Part shown: piece by piece, positions 1-8,704 of the stretch | Layout: every line of letters begins with the position of its first letter | Numbering within the stretch: the first letter of the stretch is position 1 | Assembly (NCBI GenBank): GCA_963807925.1 | Contig: CAWEDP010000004.1 | Location: 62,001 to 126,000 of the forward strand | Origin: CAWEDP01 sp963807925 | GTDB lineage: Bacteria; Acidobacteriota; Vicinamibacteria; Vicinamibacterales; CAVVIG01 | DNA: 64,000 bases | Direction of reading: 5' to 3' | Notes under the pieces: generated by a model | Told to the model about the DNA's origin: nothing | Database searches by the model: none | Seen by the model: only the letters and a program-made list of their open reading frames with translations | Program-made: the position numbers and the translations under genes

Positions 1-101
1 GAATCGGAGCCGCCGGCGGCATGCGTGCCGAAGACCACGGCGACAACCAGGGCCGCGATCGAGGCCGACAGGGCAACCGCCGACGGGAGTCTGCGGCCCA
101 T
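1..101 (-). CDS. Secreted protein, N-terminal fragment (runs off the window)
   Basis: Only about 33 codons are visible, reading off the left edge. The fragment starts with ATG at 101, followed by Arg-Arg and a hydrophobic stretch (AALVVAVVFG), which is a standard Sec signal peptide. It begins 15 bases after the stop codon of the M16 peptidase on the same strand, so the two are probably co-transcribed. In related operons the partner is often a second M16 subunit, but nothing visible here proves that. The product cannot be named from this fragment. Confidence 0.55.
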   Translation of the reverse strand, partial: MGRRLPSAVALSASIAALVVAVVFGTHAAGGSD

Positions 102-116
102 TCGAGCGCGTCGTGA

Positions 117-2871
117 CTACTGCCGATAGACGCCCGCGGCCCGGAAGTCGCCGGCCTTGACGATCGACAGCTGATCGAGGCTCACGTGCCGCCGGAACGC
201 GGCGTTCACCTGATCCACGGTGAGCGCTTCGAGCGCGGCATCCAGGCGTTGGTCCCACACTAGCGTTCGTCCGAACTCCTCGCGAATCGCCAGCAGATTC
301 ACCAGCGCGGCATCCTGCGTGCGCCCGACGATGCGTTGATCGTGGAGTGCTTTCTTGGCGGTGGCGACCTCGTCTGCGGTGAAGCCGGTGGCGAGCGCCT
401 TCGCCAGTTCGTCGCGGAAGCTGGCTTCGACCTTCGGCGTGTTCAGCGGGTTGCTGATGGCCACGCCGCCGAAGCTGGCGGCATTGCCGGCCGTCGGCGC
501 CGCGAAGCGCGAATTGACGCCGTAGCTCAGGCCTTCCTGATTCCGGATGCGATTGGGCGCGCGACCCGTGATGGAGCCGCCGAACATGTAGTTCGCGAGC
601 ACGAGCGCCGGGTAGTCCGCGTCGGTGTCGGACATCGCAAAGGCCATCCCCGCCTCGAACGTGGCGTTCTGCTTGTCCGGCGTCTCGATCGTCAGGTTCA
701 CGGGCGCGGCCTTCTGATACGTCGAGGCCAGTCGTTCATAGCGTCCGGGTCCGGACCAGGCGCCGAGCAGCTCCGCCGCCGCCGCGCGCAGCTCCGCATC
801 CCGGAACGGTCCGACGACGACCATCTCGCCGTGGGAGGCGCCGTAGAAGCGATCGTGGAAACTCCGCACATCGGCGATCGTCACCTTGTTGACGTCTTCG
901 ATCTGCTCGTCGATCGTGCCGACGTAACGGACGTCGCCGCGGCGGTACGGGCTCATCGCACGGTTCAGTGCGAGCGCGGCGAGCGCCGCCGGATCGCTGC
1001 GACTGTTTTCGAGCGCCGAGACGCGCTGCCGCTTCGCCTGGTCGAGGTCGCTTTCTGAGAGCGCCGGCTCGCGCAGCATCTCGACCGCCAGACGCAGGGC
1101 CGGCACCAGATTGGCGTCGATGGTGGTGATCGTCGCCGTCGCCTGCGTGGGTCCGCCGCCGACCGTGATCCGGGCATTGAGCCTCAGCATTTCTTCCTGG
1201 AGCTCCTGGCGCGACTTGCGCTTCGTTCCGCGCGCGAGCAGCGCGCCCGCCAGTTCACCCGTGGCGCGCAGGCCGTTCAGCGATTGCTCGTCGCCGAAGC
1301 GGAGCTGAATGGCCGCCGAGACCATGGCGCCGCGTGACATCTTCGGCAGCAGCACGAGCTTCATGCCGTTGGCCAGGCTGGTGCGGGTCAGGCGTTTCTC
1401 GATGGCGGCGGGCGACGGATCGAAGGCTTCGCCTGCCGACACCGAGAGCGTCGTCTTGTAGTCCTTCAGCAGCGTCACCAGATCCGATGCCGGTGGCACG
1501 TCGGTCCGATCCGGCGCGGGAGTCGGAATGAATTCGCCGACGGTGCGGTTCGACGGCTTGAAATAGAGGCGCGCCACCCGCACGACGTCGTCCGGGGTCA
1601 CGGCCCTGATCTGGTCGTAGTTGACGAAATACAGGCGCCAGTCGCCGGCCGCAATCGTTTCGCTCAGGCCGAGCGCCGCCTGTTGCGCGTTGGCCATCCG
1701 CGCTTCCATGCCCTGGAGAATGCGCGCCTTCGCGTTGTCGACTTCCTGGGCCGTGGGCGCATCGGCCGTGACGGCGGCAATCGTGTCGAGCATGACCGTG
1801 CGCACGTCCTGCCGCGACTGATCCGCGCCGAGCGTCGCGGCCGCCACGATGAAACCGGGATCGTGGAGCTCCTGATAGCTCATCCGGACGGTGAGCGCTT
1901 TCCGGCTGTCCACGAGCGCCTTGTTCAGGCGGCCCGTGCCGGCGCCACCGCCCCGCCCGCCGCCGCTGACCATGATCGCCCCGAGCACCTCGAGGGCGGC
2001 CGAATCGTGATGCGCCAGCGCCGGCGCGTGCCACAGCGCCATGACCGCCTGAGTGGAGCCGACGCGGCGCAGCTCGACCGAACGCTCGCCATCCTGCACC
2101 GGTTCCACCGTGTAAGGCGCCTCGAGCACCCGCGCCGGCCGCGGAATCGCGCCGATCGTCTCGGCCACCATCGCCAGCGCCTTCGTCGCATCGAACTGCC
2201 CGGCAACGACGAGCACGGCGTTGTCGGGCTGGTAGTACTTGCGGTAGAAGGCGGCGAGCCGGTCGATCGGCACCTTCTCGATGTCCGCCCGCGAGCCGAT
2301 GACCGCCTTGCCGTAGTTGTGCCACAGGTAGGCGGTCGCGATGACCCGCTCCTCGAGCACGTTCACCGCGCTGTTCTCGCCGCGCTCGAACTCGTTGCGC
2401 ACGACGGTCATCTCGGTGTCGAGCAGCGGCTTCTCCATCCGCATGTTGACCATGCGCTCCTCTTCGAGCCCGAGCGCCCACCGCAGGTTCTCATCCCCGG
2501 CCGTGACCGTCTCGAAGTAGTTGGTGCGGTCGTAGTCGGTCGTGCCGTTCCACTGCGCGCCGTGATCGGTCAGCTCCTTCTTGATGTCCCGATCGTGCGT
2601 GGAGCGGATGAAGTTCAGGTGCTCGAGCAGATGGGCCATGCCGGTCTCGCCGTATCCCTCGAAGCGCGACCCGACCAGATACGTCATGTTGACGGTCACT
2701 TTCGGGTTCGATGGGTCGGGAAACAACAGCACGCGCAGCCCGTTGGGATACTGCGTACTCGGTGATGCCACCGAGGGTCGCTCCCCGTTCGACGCCGCGC
2801 GGGAGCGTCTGCGAGAACGCCGGCGGCGCCACCGCGATCAGCAGCAGGAGCAGGGACCATTTCGTGCGCAC
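117..2871 (-). CDS. M16 (insulinase/pitrilysin) family zinc peptidase, with an apparent single-base frameshift
   Basis: Exported zinc metallopeptidase of about 920 residues with two tandem M16 halves. The first half has the inverted zinc motif HLLEH with a downstream acidic region (RNEFERGEN). The second half lacks HxxEH but keeps the late M16 motif (EGLSYGV). The signal peptide (KWSLLLLLIAVAPPAFSQ) and the first 39 codons lie in a different frame, starting at GTG 2871 behind an AAGGAGG ribosome binding site. The expected run ITEY..PNGLRVLLFPDP crosses frames between 2748 and 2754, where seven bases stand in place of six. One extra base explains the break. The gene is otherwise full length, so an assembly error or a very recent mutation is likely. 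The short product from 2771 would lack a signal peptide. Confidence 0.9.
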
Positions 2872-2877
2872 GGATCG

Positions 2878-2884
2878 CCTCCTT
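2878..2884 (-). promoter_or_regulatory. Ribosome binding site AAGGAGG deciding the M16 start
   Basis: A full anti-Shine-Dalgarno match lies 6 bases before GTG 2871. It supports translation starting in the signal-peptide frame rather than at the internal ATG at 2771, and so supports the frameshift interpretation. Confidence 0.75.
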
Positions 2885-3029
2885 GCGGTGTGAGTGTAAC
2901 GCGGCTTCGGAACGGTTGAGCTCTGAATCGAGCGAACAGGCGCTGACAAAAATGACAGTCGCCGCTCGATTCTGGCACGGTGCCCGTGTGGGGCGTGCGA
3001 TGATGCCGCCACCCGTCTGATCATAACCG

Positions 3030-3048
3030 TGGCACGGCTCCTGCCGTG
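3030..3048 (+). promoter_or_regulatory. Possible sigma-54 promoter overlapping a perfect hairpin
   Basis: TGGCACG-GCTC-CTGC keeps the GG and GC dinucleotides with the required 10-base gap and matches the -24/-12 consensus except for one base (CTGC for TTGC). The same bases form a perfect stem CACGGC/GCCGTG with a TCCT loop. It lies about 145 bases upstream of the secreted repeat protein. A chance match is possible. Confidence 0.3.
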
Positions 3049-3189
3049 ACCTCGAAAACAGGGCTTGTACGCGGCGGCCGACCCGCGTACGATGCCAGCA
3101 CCCGTTCGGCTGCGACACACTCGACGAGCGAGGACTCGCTCCGACCCACGTCTGACCTGGCGTCGCGTGGCGCCGGGAAATGAGGGCAT

Positions 3190-4635
3190 ATGGTTCGACG
3201 AATTCTGAGCGCCGCTACGGTCCTCCTGGTGATGTCCAGCGCCGCGTTCGCCGCGCAAGGACGCGACATGATCAATCTGTCGCAGGCCATCGTGTACAAC
3301 TCGCCGGCCGACGTCGCGACCTGGCCGATCACCACGACGATCACCGATCTCCACATGCGGTCGTCGGGTGAGTCTCCCGACGGCGTGTCGATGGCCTTCT
3401 CGGCGCTGAACAGCTGGCCCGATTACGTGCCGCCCGGGTGGGACGGCGGGCTGCAGTACACCGTGTGGCCGGTGGTGCGGATCAACGGCCAGTGGTACAC
3501 CTCGGGGATCATTCAGATGTGGCGGGGACGGCCGAGCACGGGCGCGCCGCTCCCGTCGCAATGGTACAACTGGGCCTACGACGCGCGCTGGGGCCCGATG
3601 AACTACAACGGCGGGTTTCACCCGCAGGCCGGCGACGTTCTCGGGTTCTTCGTCACCGCCGGCGATGCCCGCGGCCAGGGCGGCGTCACGTCGGTCCGCG
3701 AGCGGTCCAATGTCGTGCTCCTGTCGTTCCCCGCCGGCGACCATGGCGACTGGACCTTCACCACGCAGGTGGTGCAGAACCCGGTGGGCGACATCGACGG
3801 CGACCGCCGATCCGAGATCGCGATCTTCCGGCCGTCCAGCGGACAATGGCGCGCGCTGCTGTCCACGCACGACTTCACGCTGACGGCCTCGATCAACTGG
3901 GGGGCCCCGGGCGACATCCCCGTCCCGGCCGACTACGACGGCGACGGGCGCGCGGACCTCGCGGTCTTCCGGCCCTCGACCGGTGCGTGGTGGATCCTGC
4001 TTTCGAGCTCGAGTTACACCAGCTATTGGACGTATTCGTGGGGAGCGAACGGGGACGTGCCGGTGCCGGGCGACTACGATGGAGACGGGAAAGCCGACGT
4101 CGCCGTCTTTCGGCCGTCCACCGGAGCATGGTGGGTTCGCTTCTCGACCAACGGCGGGGCCGCGTCGTACGGCTGGGGCGCGGCGGGAGACAAGCCGTTG
4201 GCCGCGGATTTCGACGGCGATGGCCGAGCCGATCTCGCGATCTACCGGCCGTCCACCGGCGCCTGGTGGGTATCGACATCCTCTTCGGGATTCACCGCGT
4301 ACAGCACCTACCAGTGGGGCGGAGCGAACGATGTCCCGATCGCGGGCGATTTCGACGGCGACGGAAAGACCGACCTCGCGGTCTACAGCCGATCGACCGG
4401 CTCCTGGTGGATCCGGTGGTCGAGCACCGGATTCAACGCGTTTTCGTCGTACGCGTGGGGCGGGTCGGGCGACGTGCCGCTGTCGGGCGATTTCGACGGC
4501 GACGGGAAAGTGGATATCGCAGTCTACAGCCCGTCCATGAACGGGTGGTGGATTCTGTGGTCGTCGAGCGGCTATACGCAGATCGGGCTCTACATCCTGG
4601 GCGCCCCCGGGGACGTGGCGCTTCTCGGACACTGA
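3190..4635 (+). CDS. Secreted calcium-binding repeat protein (FG-GAP/VCBS-like)
   Basis: 481 residues. A Sec signal peptide ends at about residue 22 (AAFAA). Residues 25-195 form a Trp/Tyr-rich domain I do not recognise. From about residue 200 there are six tandem units of 45-47 residues, each with an Asp-rich loop of the type D-x-DGDG-x-x-D followed by (A/V)(V/I)(F/Y)RPS and WW. Such loops bind calcium in FG-GAP/VCBS-like repeats, which build beta-propeller or stacked folds on secreted surface proteins. The last unit is incomplete and the protein ends at GDVALLGH without an anchor, so it is probably released or loosely surface-bound. Its function is likely adhesion or carbohydrate binding, by inference only. 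A weak GAGGG lies 3 bases before the ATG. Confidence 0.75.
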   Translation: MVRRILSAATVLLVMSSAAFAAQGRDMINLSQAIVYNSPADVATWPITTTITDLHMRSSGESPDGVSMAFSALNSWPDYVPPGWDGGLQYTVWPVVRINGQWYTSGIIQMWRGRPSTGAPLPSQWYNWAYDARWGPMNYNGGFHPQAGDVLGFFVTAGDARGQGGVTSVRERSNVVLLSFPAGDHGDWTFTTQVVQNPVGDIDGDRRSEIAIFRPSSGQWRALLSTHDFTLTASINWGAPGDIPVPADYDGDGRADLAVFRPSTGAWWILLSSSSYTSYWTYSWGANGDVPVPGDYDGDGKADVAVFRPSTGAWWVRFSTNGGAASYGWGAAGDKPLAADFDGDGRADLAIYRPSTGAWWVSTSSSGFTAYSTYQWGGANDVPIAGDFDGDGKTDLAVYSRSTGSWWIRWSSTGFNAFSSYAWGGSGDVPLSGDFDGDGKVDIAVYSPSMNGWWILWSSSGYTQIGLYILGAPGDVALLGH

Positions 4636-4690
4636 GCCCGCTGCCGGGCGCAATCGCTCTCGGAGACGGGCGCGGACGCGGGAGACCGAG

Positions 4691-5830
4691 TCACACCGTT
4701 CGCTTGACAGCGACGTCTTCCACGGCCGCGTACCCCTCGGCGTCGTGCCCGCCGTGATACTCCTTCTCGTCGGGACGGCGAATGCGTGACTGCGCCACGA
4801 CGCGGTCGCGTCGAATGCCGATGAAGTCGTCGACGTGCGTCCAGCCGTCGGCCGCGTGCAACTCCAGGAAGCGCGCCAGCCCGCCGGTCAGCCCCCGAAT
4901 CACGTTGGGACCGACGGCGTGATCGAGCATCGCCGCCGTGCAGATCTGAACGGTGCCGCAGCCGAGCAGGAAGTAGTTGAGGGCGTGCTCGAAGGTCGAG
5001 ATGCCGCCGATGCCGGAGAAGGCGCGATCGGGAAACGCCTGGGTGAGCTGCGAGGTCTTGGCGAGCGATAACGGCAGGATGGCCGGCCCGCCCAGCCCGC
5101 CGGTCGACACGAAACCATCGACGTTGATCTCGAACTCCAGCGTCTCCGGATCGAAGACCGGCAGCGACGTGAAGGTATTGGACGACGAGATCGCGTCCGC
5201 CCCGCCGAGGAACGCGCCCCGCGCCTCGAGAACGATGTCGGTGGTCGACGGCGTCAGCTTGGCCCAGACGGGCACCGTCGCGACCTCCTTGACGACCTTC
5301 GTCACGATCGAGACCTGCTCCTGATCCTTGCCGATGTTGGATCCCATGTCGGGGCGATCCATGTGCGGGCACGACAGGTTCAGCTCGAGCGCATCGCAGC
5401 CTTGCTCCTGGCAGGCCACGGCCAGGGTCTGCCAGTGCCGCAGCTCCGCGTCGGTGCCGGATCCGGCCATGATCGACGCCACGAGCACGCGGTTGGGAAA
5501 GGCCTGCTTGATGCGGCCGAGCCGCGGCACCCACCACTCGAGTGGCTTGTCGGAGATGAGCTCCCAGTTCCACGACGAGTGCAGCGCGGCGGCCGGACGC
5601 TTCGCCATCGAGAGGTGCGGCGAGTCGACGTCGGTGCGCAGGAATTTCGTCTTCGGGCCGACGACGTTGACGACGGGATGGAGACCAATCGTCTTGGTGA
5701 CCACCCCGCCCCAGCCGGCGTCGAACGCGCGCAGGATGTTCGACTCGGATTCGGTCGGCGGCGCTGAGGAGAGCAGAAACGGGTTCTCCATCTGAAGTCC
5801 CGTAAACGTCGTCGACAGATCGGCACTCAT
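4691..5830 (-). CDS. preA: Dihydropyrimidine dehydrogenase catalytic subunit-like protein (PreA/DHOD fold), no Fe-S tail
   Basis: 379-residue TIM-barrel flavoprotein of the dihydroorotate/dihydropyrimidine dehydrogenase family. The motif ELNLSCPHM carries the catalytic Cys, and an FMN-binding Gly segment (FSGIGGIST) lies near the end. It would reduce uracil/thymine to the 5,6-dihydro forms, feeding the dihydropyrimidinase encoded in the same gene run. Bacterial PreA normally ends in a two-cluster ferredoxin domain. Here the C-terminus (after DDFIGIRRDR) has no cysteines, and no PreT partner is nearby. I chose ATG 5830, with GAGGAG 4 bases upstream; GTG 5842 is the alternative. It is the last gene of the operon, 113 bases after uricase. 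Confidence 0.8.
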   Translation of the reverse strand: MSADLSTTFTGLQMENPFLLSSAPPTESESNILRAFDAGWGGVVTKTIGLHPVVNVVGPKTKFLRTDVDSPHLSMAKRPAAALHSSWNWELISDKPLEWWVPRLGRIKQAFPNRVLVASIMAGSGTDAELRHWQTLAVACQEQGCDALELNLSCPHMDRPDMGSNIGKDQEQVSIVTKVVKEVATVPVWAKLTPSTTDIVLEARGAFLGGADAISSSNTFTSLPVFDPETLEFEINVDGFVSTGGLGGPAILPLSLAKTSQLTQAFPDRAFSGIGGISTFEHALNYFLLGCGTVQICTAAMLDHAVGPNVIRGLTGGLARFLELHAADGWTHVDDFIGIRRDRVVAQSRIRRPDEKEYHGGHDAEGYAAVEDVAVKRTV

Positions 5831-5943
5831 CGGACTCCTCACCGGCGCCGATCGAGACGTGCGGTGGATCGGCGACCGGCCCGAACCAGCCCTTCAATCC
5901 GCATCGAACGGCAGCCTTTCGGTGTACCGAGTCTATCGCCGAT

Positions 5944-6801
5944 TTATCGCCGAATGGTGGCCTCGATGAGGCCGAACGGCCGATCCGTCGCCACAAACAC
6001 CTCGTTGGGGTTGTCGAGACCGAAGGGCGCGAGATCGACGAGCAGGTGGTGGCGGTTGGGCAGCCTCAGCGTGACGTCCGCGATGTCGCTGCAGCTGGCG
6101 AGCGCGGCCCGGCCCATCGCGTACAGCGTGTGCTGGACCGATCGGCTGTCGTGCGCGGCGAAGGTCTCGATGAGCGCGCGGCGAATGCCCTCGCGAGCCG
6201 ACGAGTAGTCGTACGCCGTCGCAGCGGTGTCGTACGTCCACGTCGCCCTGATCGCCGTGGCAAGCATGCGATCGCCGGTCTCCGGCAGCGTCGTGAACTC
6301 GTCGCGCGGAAACCCGGCAAAGGATGAGTCGGTCGTCTTCAGGACAACCAGGTTCGCCAGCCCGGAACGGACGCGTGGGCCGTTGCCGTCACGTGTCACG
6401 CGCGTCGTCCAGCGCTCGGCACCCGGTTGAACGAACGCATGGGGATGCGGCGCGCCGGCGACCGCGATGTGGCGCCACTGATGCTCCGCCGCCGACACCC
6501 GCGCCCGCGTCACGTGCGGCTTGCCCAGGAAGTGCTCGGTCAGGCGGAGCGCGAAGGCTTCCGCGTGCTCGAGGGGTTCCCGGCGCGCGAACGCGTAGAC
6601 CGTGTTCTTCATCGTGTCGGTGGCGAGGCAGCGCCGGTTGTCGCCGTCGGCGTACACCGGCTCGAAGGCGCCTTCGAGCAGCACGTCGAGCGTCAGGTCC
6701 ACGAGCTCGTGCGGCCGCCGCCCGTCGTCGGGATCGGGGCGCCGGAGTCTGACCAGCCGCACCGAGGATTTGCCGTACCGGTTACGGCTCAGCGAGGGCA
6801 T
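5944..6801 (-). CDS. pucL: Urate oxidase (uricase)
   Basis: 285 residues, the normal length for cofactor-free uricase with two T-fold domains. It oxidises urate to 5-hydroxyisourate with O2. Family signatures are visible: TDTMKNTVYAFA, which holds the catalytic Thr and the charge-relay region, VLKTTDSSFAGF in the middle, and LPNRHHLLVDLAPF plus DNPNEVF near the C-terminus. The gene follows the 5-hydroxyisourate hydrolase gene with a 3-base gap, so enzymes for consecutive steps are made from one message. There is no N-terminal decarboxylase fusion, unlike Bacillus PucL. Confidence 0.95.
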   Translation of the reverse strand: MPSLSRNRYGKSSVRLVRLRRPDPDDGRRPHELVDLTLDVLLEGAFEPVYADGDNRRCLATDTMKNTVYAFARREPLEHAEAFALRLTEHFLGKPHVTRARVSAAEHQWRHIAVAGAPHPHAFVQPGAERWTTRVTRDGNGPRVRSGLANLVVLKTTDSSFAGFPRDEFTTLPETGDRMLATAIRATWTYDTAATAYDYSSAREGIRRALIETFAAHDSRSVQHTLYAMGRAALASCSDIADVTLRLPNRHHLLVDLAPFGLDNPNEVFVATDRPFGLIEATIRR

Positions 6802-6804
6802 GGC

Positions 6805-7140
6805 TCACGATCCTCGGTAGGTCGAGTAGCCGTAGGGGCTGAGGAGCAGCGGGACGTGAAAACGGTCGGAGCCGTCGCGGACGCTGAAGGTGATCGTGGC
6901 CTCCGGGAAGAACGGCGTGCTGACGCCCTGATCCCGATGATACTCGCCGGTGTTGAAAATCAGCCGGTACGTGCCCGGCGCGATGGAACTGCCGTCGCCG
7001 GCCAGCGACAGTCGCCCGTTCGCGTCGGTGATTCCCCGTGCGATGGGGCTCCACTCGCTCGCGTGCCGCAGTTCGAGAATGACGGCCATCCCGCTGGCCG
7101 GCCGTCCCTGTGCCGTGTCGAGGACGTGCGTGGTGATCAT
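6805..7140 (-). CDS. uraH: 5-hydroxyisourate hydrolase (transthyretin-like)
   Basis: 111 residues, the usual size. It hydrolyses 5-hydroxyisourate to OHCU, the second step of urate breakdown. The N-terminal THVLDTAQGRPA and the C-terminal Y-R-G-S tetrapeptide are the two signatures that separate this enzyme from transthyretin; the conserved His near the start and the Arg and His residues in between line the active site. No signal peptide, so cytoplasmic. It lies one base after the OHCU decarboxylase stop and 3 bases before uricase. Confidence 0.95.
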   Translation of the reverse strand: MITTHVLDTAQGRPASGMAVILELRHASEWSPIARGITDANGRLSLAGDGSSIAPGTYRLIFNTGEYHRDQGVSTPFFPEATITFSVRDGSDRFHVPLLLSPYGYSTYRGS

Positions 7141-7141
7141 G

Positions 7142-7645
7142 TCACTCTGATTCGATGAGCTTCGTCAGCCGCAGCTGCGTGATCTTCCGCTGCTCCTCCG
7201 CCGCGACCGCCAGCTCGCCCTCGGACGAGTGGTGCAGGCGGCGTTCGAGCGTCTCGAGCAGATCCTCGCCGGTCCTGCCGGCGGCGCAGACGACATAGAT
7301 GAAGCCGAAGCGCGCTTCGTACGCGCGGTTCGCGTCCGCGACACGGCGCCTGAGGGCGTCGGATGCCTCCTCCATCCCGGCCTGCTCCCGCAACGACCAG
7401 TCGTCGGCCCCGCCGGCCTCCCCAGCCGGTCCTGCCCCGATCCGCGGGTGGGCGGCGAACGCCTCGAGCCAGTCTCCCGGGGCGAGCGCACGCCAGATTC
7501 TATCCGCCTCGGCCCGCAGCGCCGCGATGTCGGCGAACGGCCGACGCGACGCCATCTGTCGCGCCCACGCGGTCGACCCGCAGCAGCGCAACAGCTCCCG
7601 TTCCCCCGTTTCGCGATCGAGCCCGTTGAGCTGCCGAAGCGTCAT
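7142..7645 (-). CDS. uraD: 2-oxo-4-hydroxy-4-carboxy-5-ureidoimidazoline (OHCU) decarboxylase
   Basis: 167 residues, all alpha. It decarboxylates OHCU stereospecifically to S-allantoin. The motif AAHPRIG contains the catalytic His, and EARFGFIYVVCAAGR is the conserved C-terminal substrate pocket with its Phe and Arg. Together with uricase and the hydroxyisourate hydrolase it forms an uninterrupted three-enzyme urate-to-allantoin unit with gaps of 1 and 3 bases. ATG start at 7645, 20 bases after allantoicase. Confidence 0.95.
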   Translation of the reverse strand: MTLRQLNGLDRETGERELLRCCGSTAWARQMASRRPFADIAALRAEADRIWRALAPGDWLEAFAAHPRIGAGPAGEAGGADDWSLREQAGMEEASDALRRRVADANRAYEARFGFIYVVCAAGRTGEDLLETLERRLHHSSEGELAVAAEEQRKITQLRLTKLIESE

Positions 7646-7665
7646 GGGCGGTCGCTACCCGCGGC

Positions 7666-8652
7666 TCACTCGAGGCGCCCGAAGACGCGAAGGCGGGCGA
7701 CGCCCCCGTCCGGAAAGATGTTCAGGCGGACGCAGGCCACGGCCCCGACGCCGCGGACGTTGTCCTCGAACCGGTGCCGTGCGTCGGGTTGCAGCGGCGT
7801 CGCCTCGACAATCTCGCGCCACTCGGCCGCGCCCACCAGCAGATCGGCGCCGAACGCGGCTGAACACCCCTCCACGCTGCACGCAGCCGGCGCGTTCCCT
7901 TTGAAGTGCGTCGTGTCGACCTCGATCCGCCGGATGACGCCGGGCGCGCCCAGCCTGACGATGGTCCAGTCGTGGCCCGGCCCGCGGCGGCGCTTCGTCT
8001 CCCAACCGTCGCCCATGTCGCGCGCGTCGCCGGGCATGATGAGATTGTGCCGCGACCCGTAGAACATGTCGCTGCAGGCGACCACGACGCCGCCATGCTC
8101 GACGGCCGCCAGGTCGACGTCGCCCCGCCGCCGCAGCCGCGTCCAGTCCGGCGCCACTTCTCCGTAAACGCGCAGGCGCGCAACGCCCCCGTCGGGGACG
8201 ATTCGCAGCCTCAGATGCGTGGCGGGGGGAGCACCTTTCGTCTCGAACAGATTGTGCGCGTCGCTGGCGAGCGGGGTGTTCGGCAGGATGTCGGTCCAGG
8301 CGGCGCCGTCGAGTGCCCCCGGCGGCGCAGGCGACGTGGCGTCGCATACCGCGACGGCGCACGACTCGGGCGAGTTCCCGGTGAAGAACGTGGTCTCCAC
8401 GTCGACGCCGCGGACGATCCCGGGTGCGCCCAGACGGACGATGCACCAGTCGGCGCCCGGTTGACGGCGGCGGCGCGTCTCCCACCCGTCCATCCATTTC
8501 CCGCGCTCGGTGTAGTCGCCCGCACGGTATCGCGGCGGATCGACCCGGATGAGATTGTCCTTCGGCGCGAAGAACTCGTCGCTGGCCGCGATGACGGCCG
8601 CGCCAAGCCGCTCGGACGCAAGATCGACGAGATGCACGAACGAGTCGCTCAT
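7666..8652 (-). CDS. alc: Allantoicase
   Basis: 328 residues with the internal duplication typical of allantoicase: two galactose-binding-like halves, each opening with F-(F/Y)-(A/G)-x-(K/R)-x-NLI and containing GDGWET or DGWETRRRR. It hydrolyses allantoate to ureidoglycolate and urea. Its presence shows that the operon is meant to go past allantoin, yet no canonical allantoinase is encoded in the window. It lies 52 bases downstream of the dihydropyrimidinase gene. No ureidoglycolate lyase is present here. Confidence 0.93.
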   Translation of the reverse strand: MSDSFVHLVDLASERLGAAVIAASDEFFAPKDNLIRVDPPRYRAGDYTERGKWMDGWETRRRRQPGADWCIVRLGAPGIVRGVDVETTFFTGNSPESCAVAVCDATSPAPPGALDGAAWTDILPNTPLASDAHNLFETKGAPPATHLRLRIVPDGGVARLRVYGEVAPDWTRLRRRGDVDLAAVEHGGVVVACSDMFYGSRHNLIMPGDARDMGDGWETKRRRGPGHDWTIVRLGAPGVIRRIEVDTTHFKGNAPAACSVEGCSAAFGADLLVGAAEWREIVEATPLQPDARHRFEDNVRGVGAVACVRLNIFPDGGVARLRVFGRLE

Positions 8653-8704
8653 GACCGACTGTGCCGTTCAGCGGCAGCGTGGGGACAAACGGGGCCGCGG
8701 CCGC

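Larger units (their letters stand above)
2872..3189. other. Divergent intergenic region (318 bases) between the M16 peptidase and the repeat protein
   Basis: No convincing gene is seen here. The region must hold the promoters for both divergent genes. Visible elements are the M16 ribosome binding site and a hairpin with a sigma-54-like match near 3030-3048. No clear sigma-70 hexamer pair was found on either strand. Confidence 0.6.

Noticed and set aside
4636..4649. Short hairpin after the repeat protein stop
   Set aside because: Five-base stem without a T tract; too weak to call a terminator.
2491..4653. Minus-strand frame of 720 codons crossing the repeat protein
   Set aside because: Only its final part carries real sequence (the M16 signal peptide region); the rest mirrors the repeat protein.
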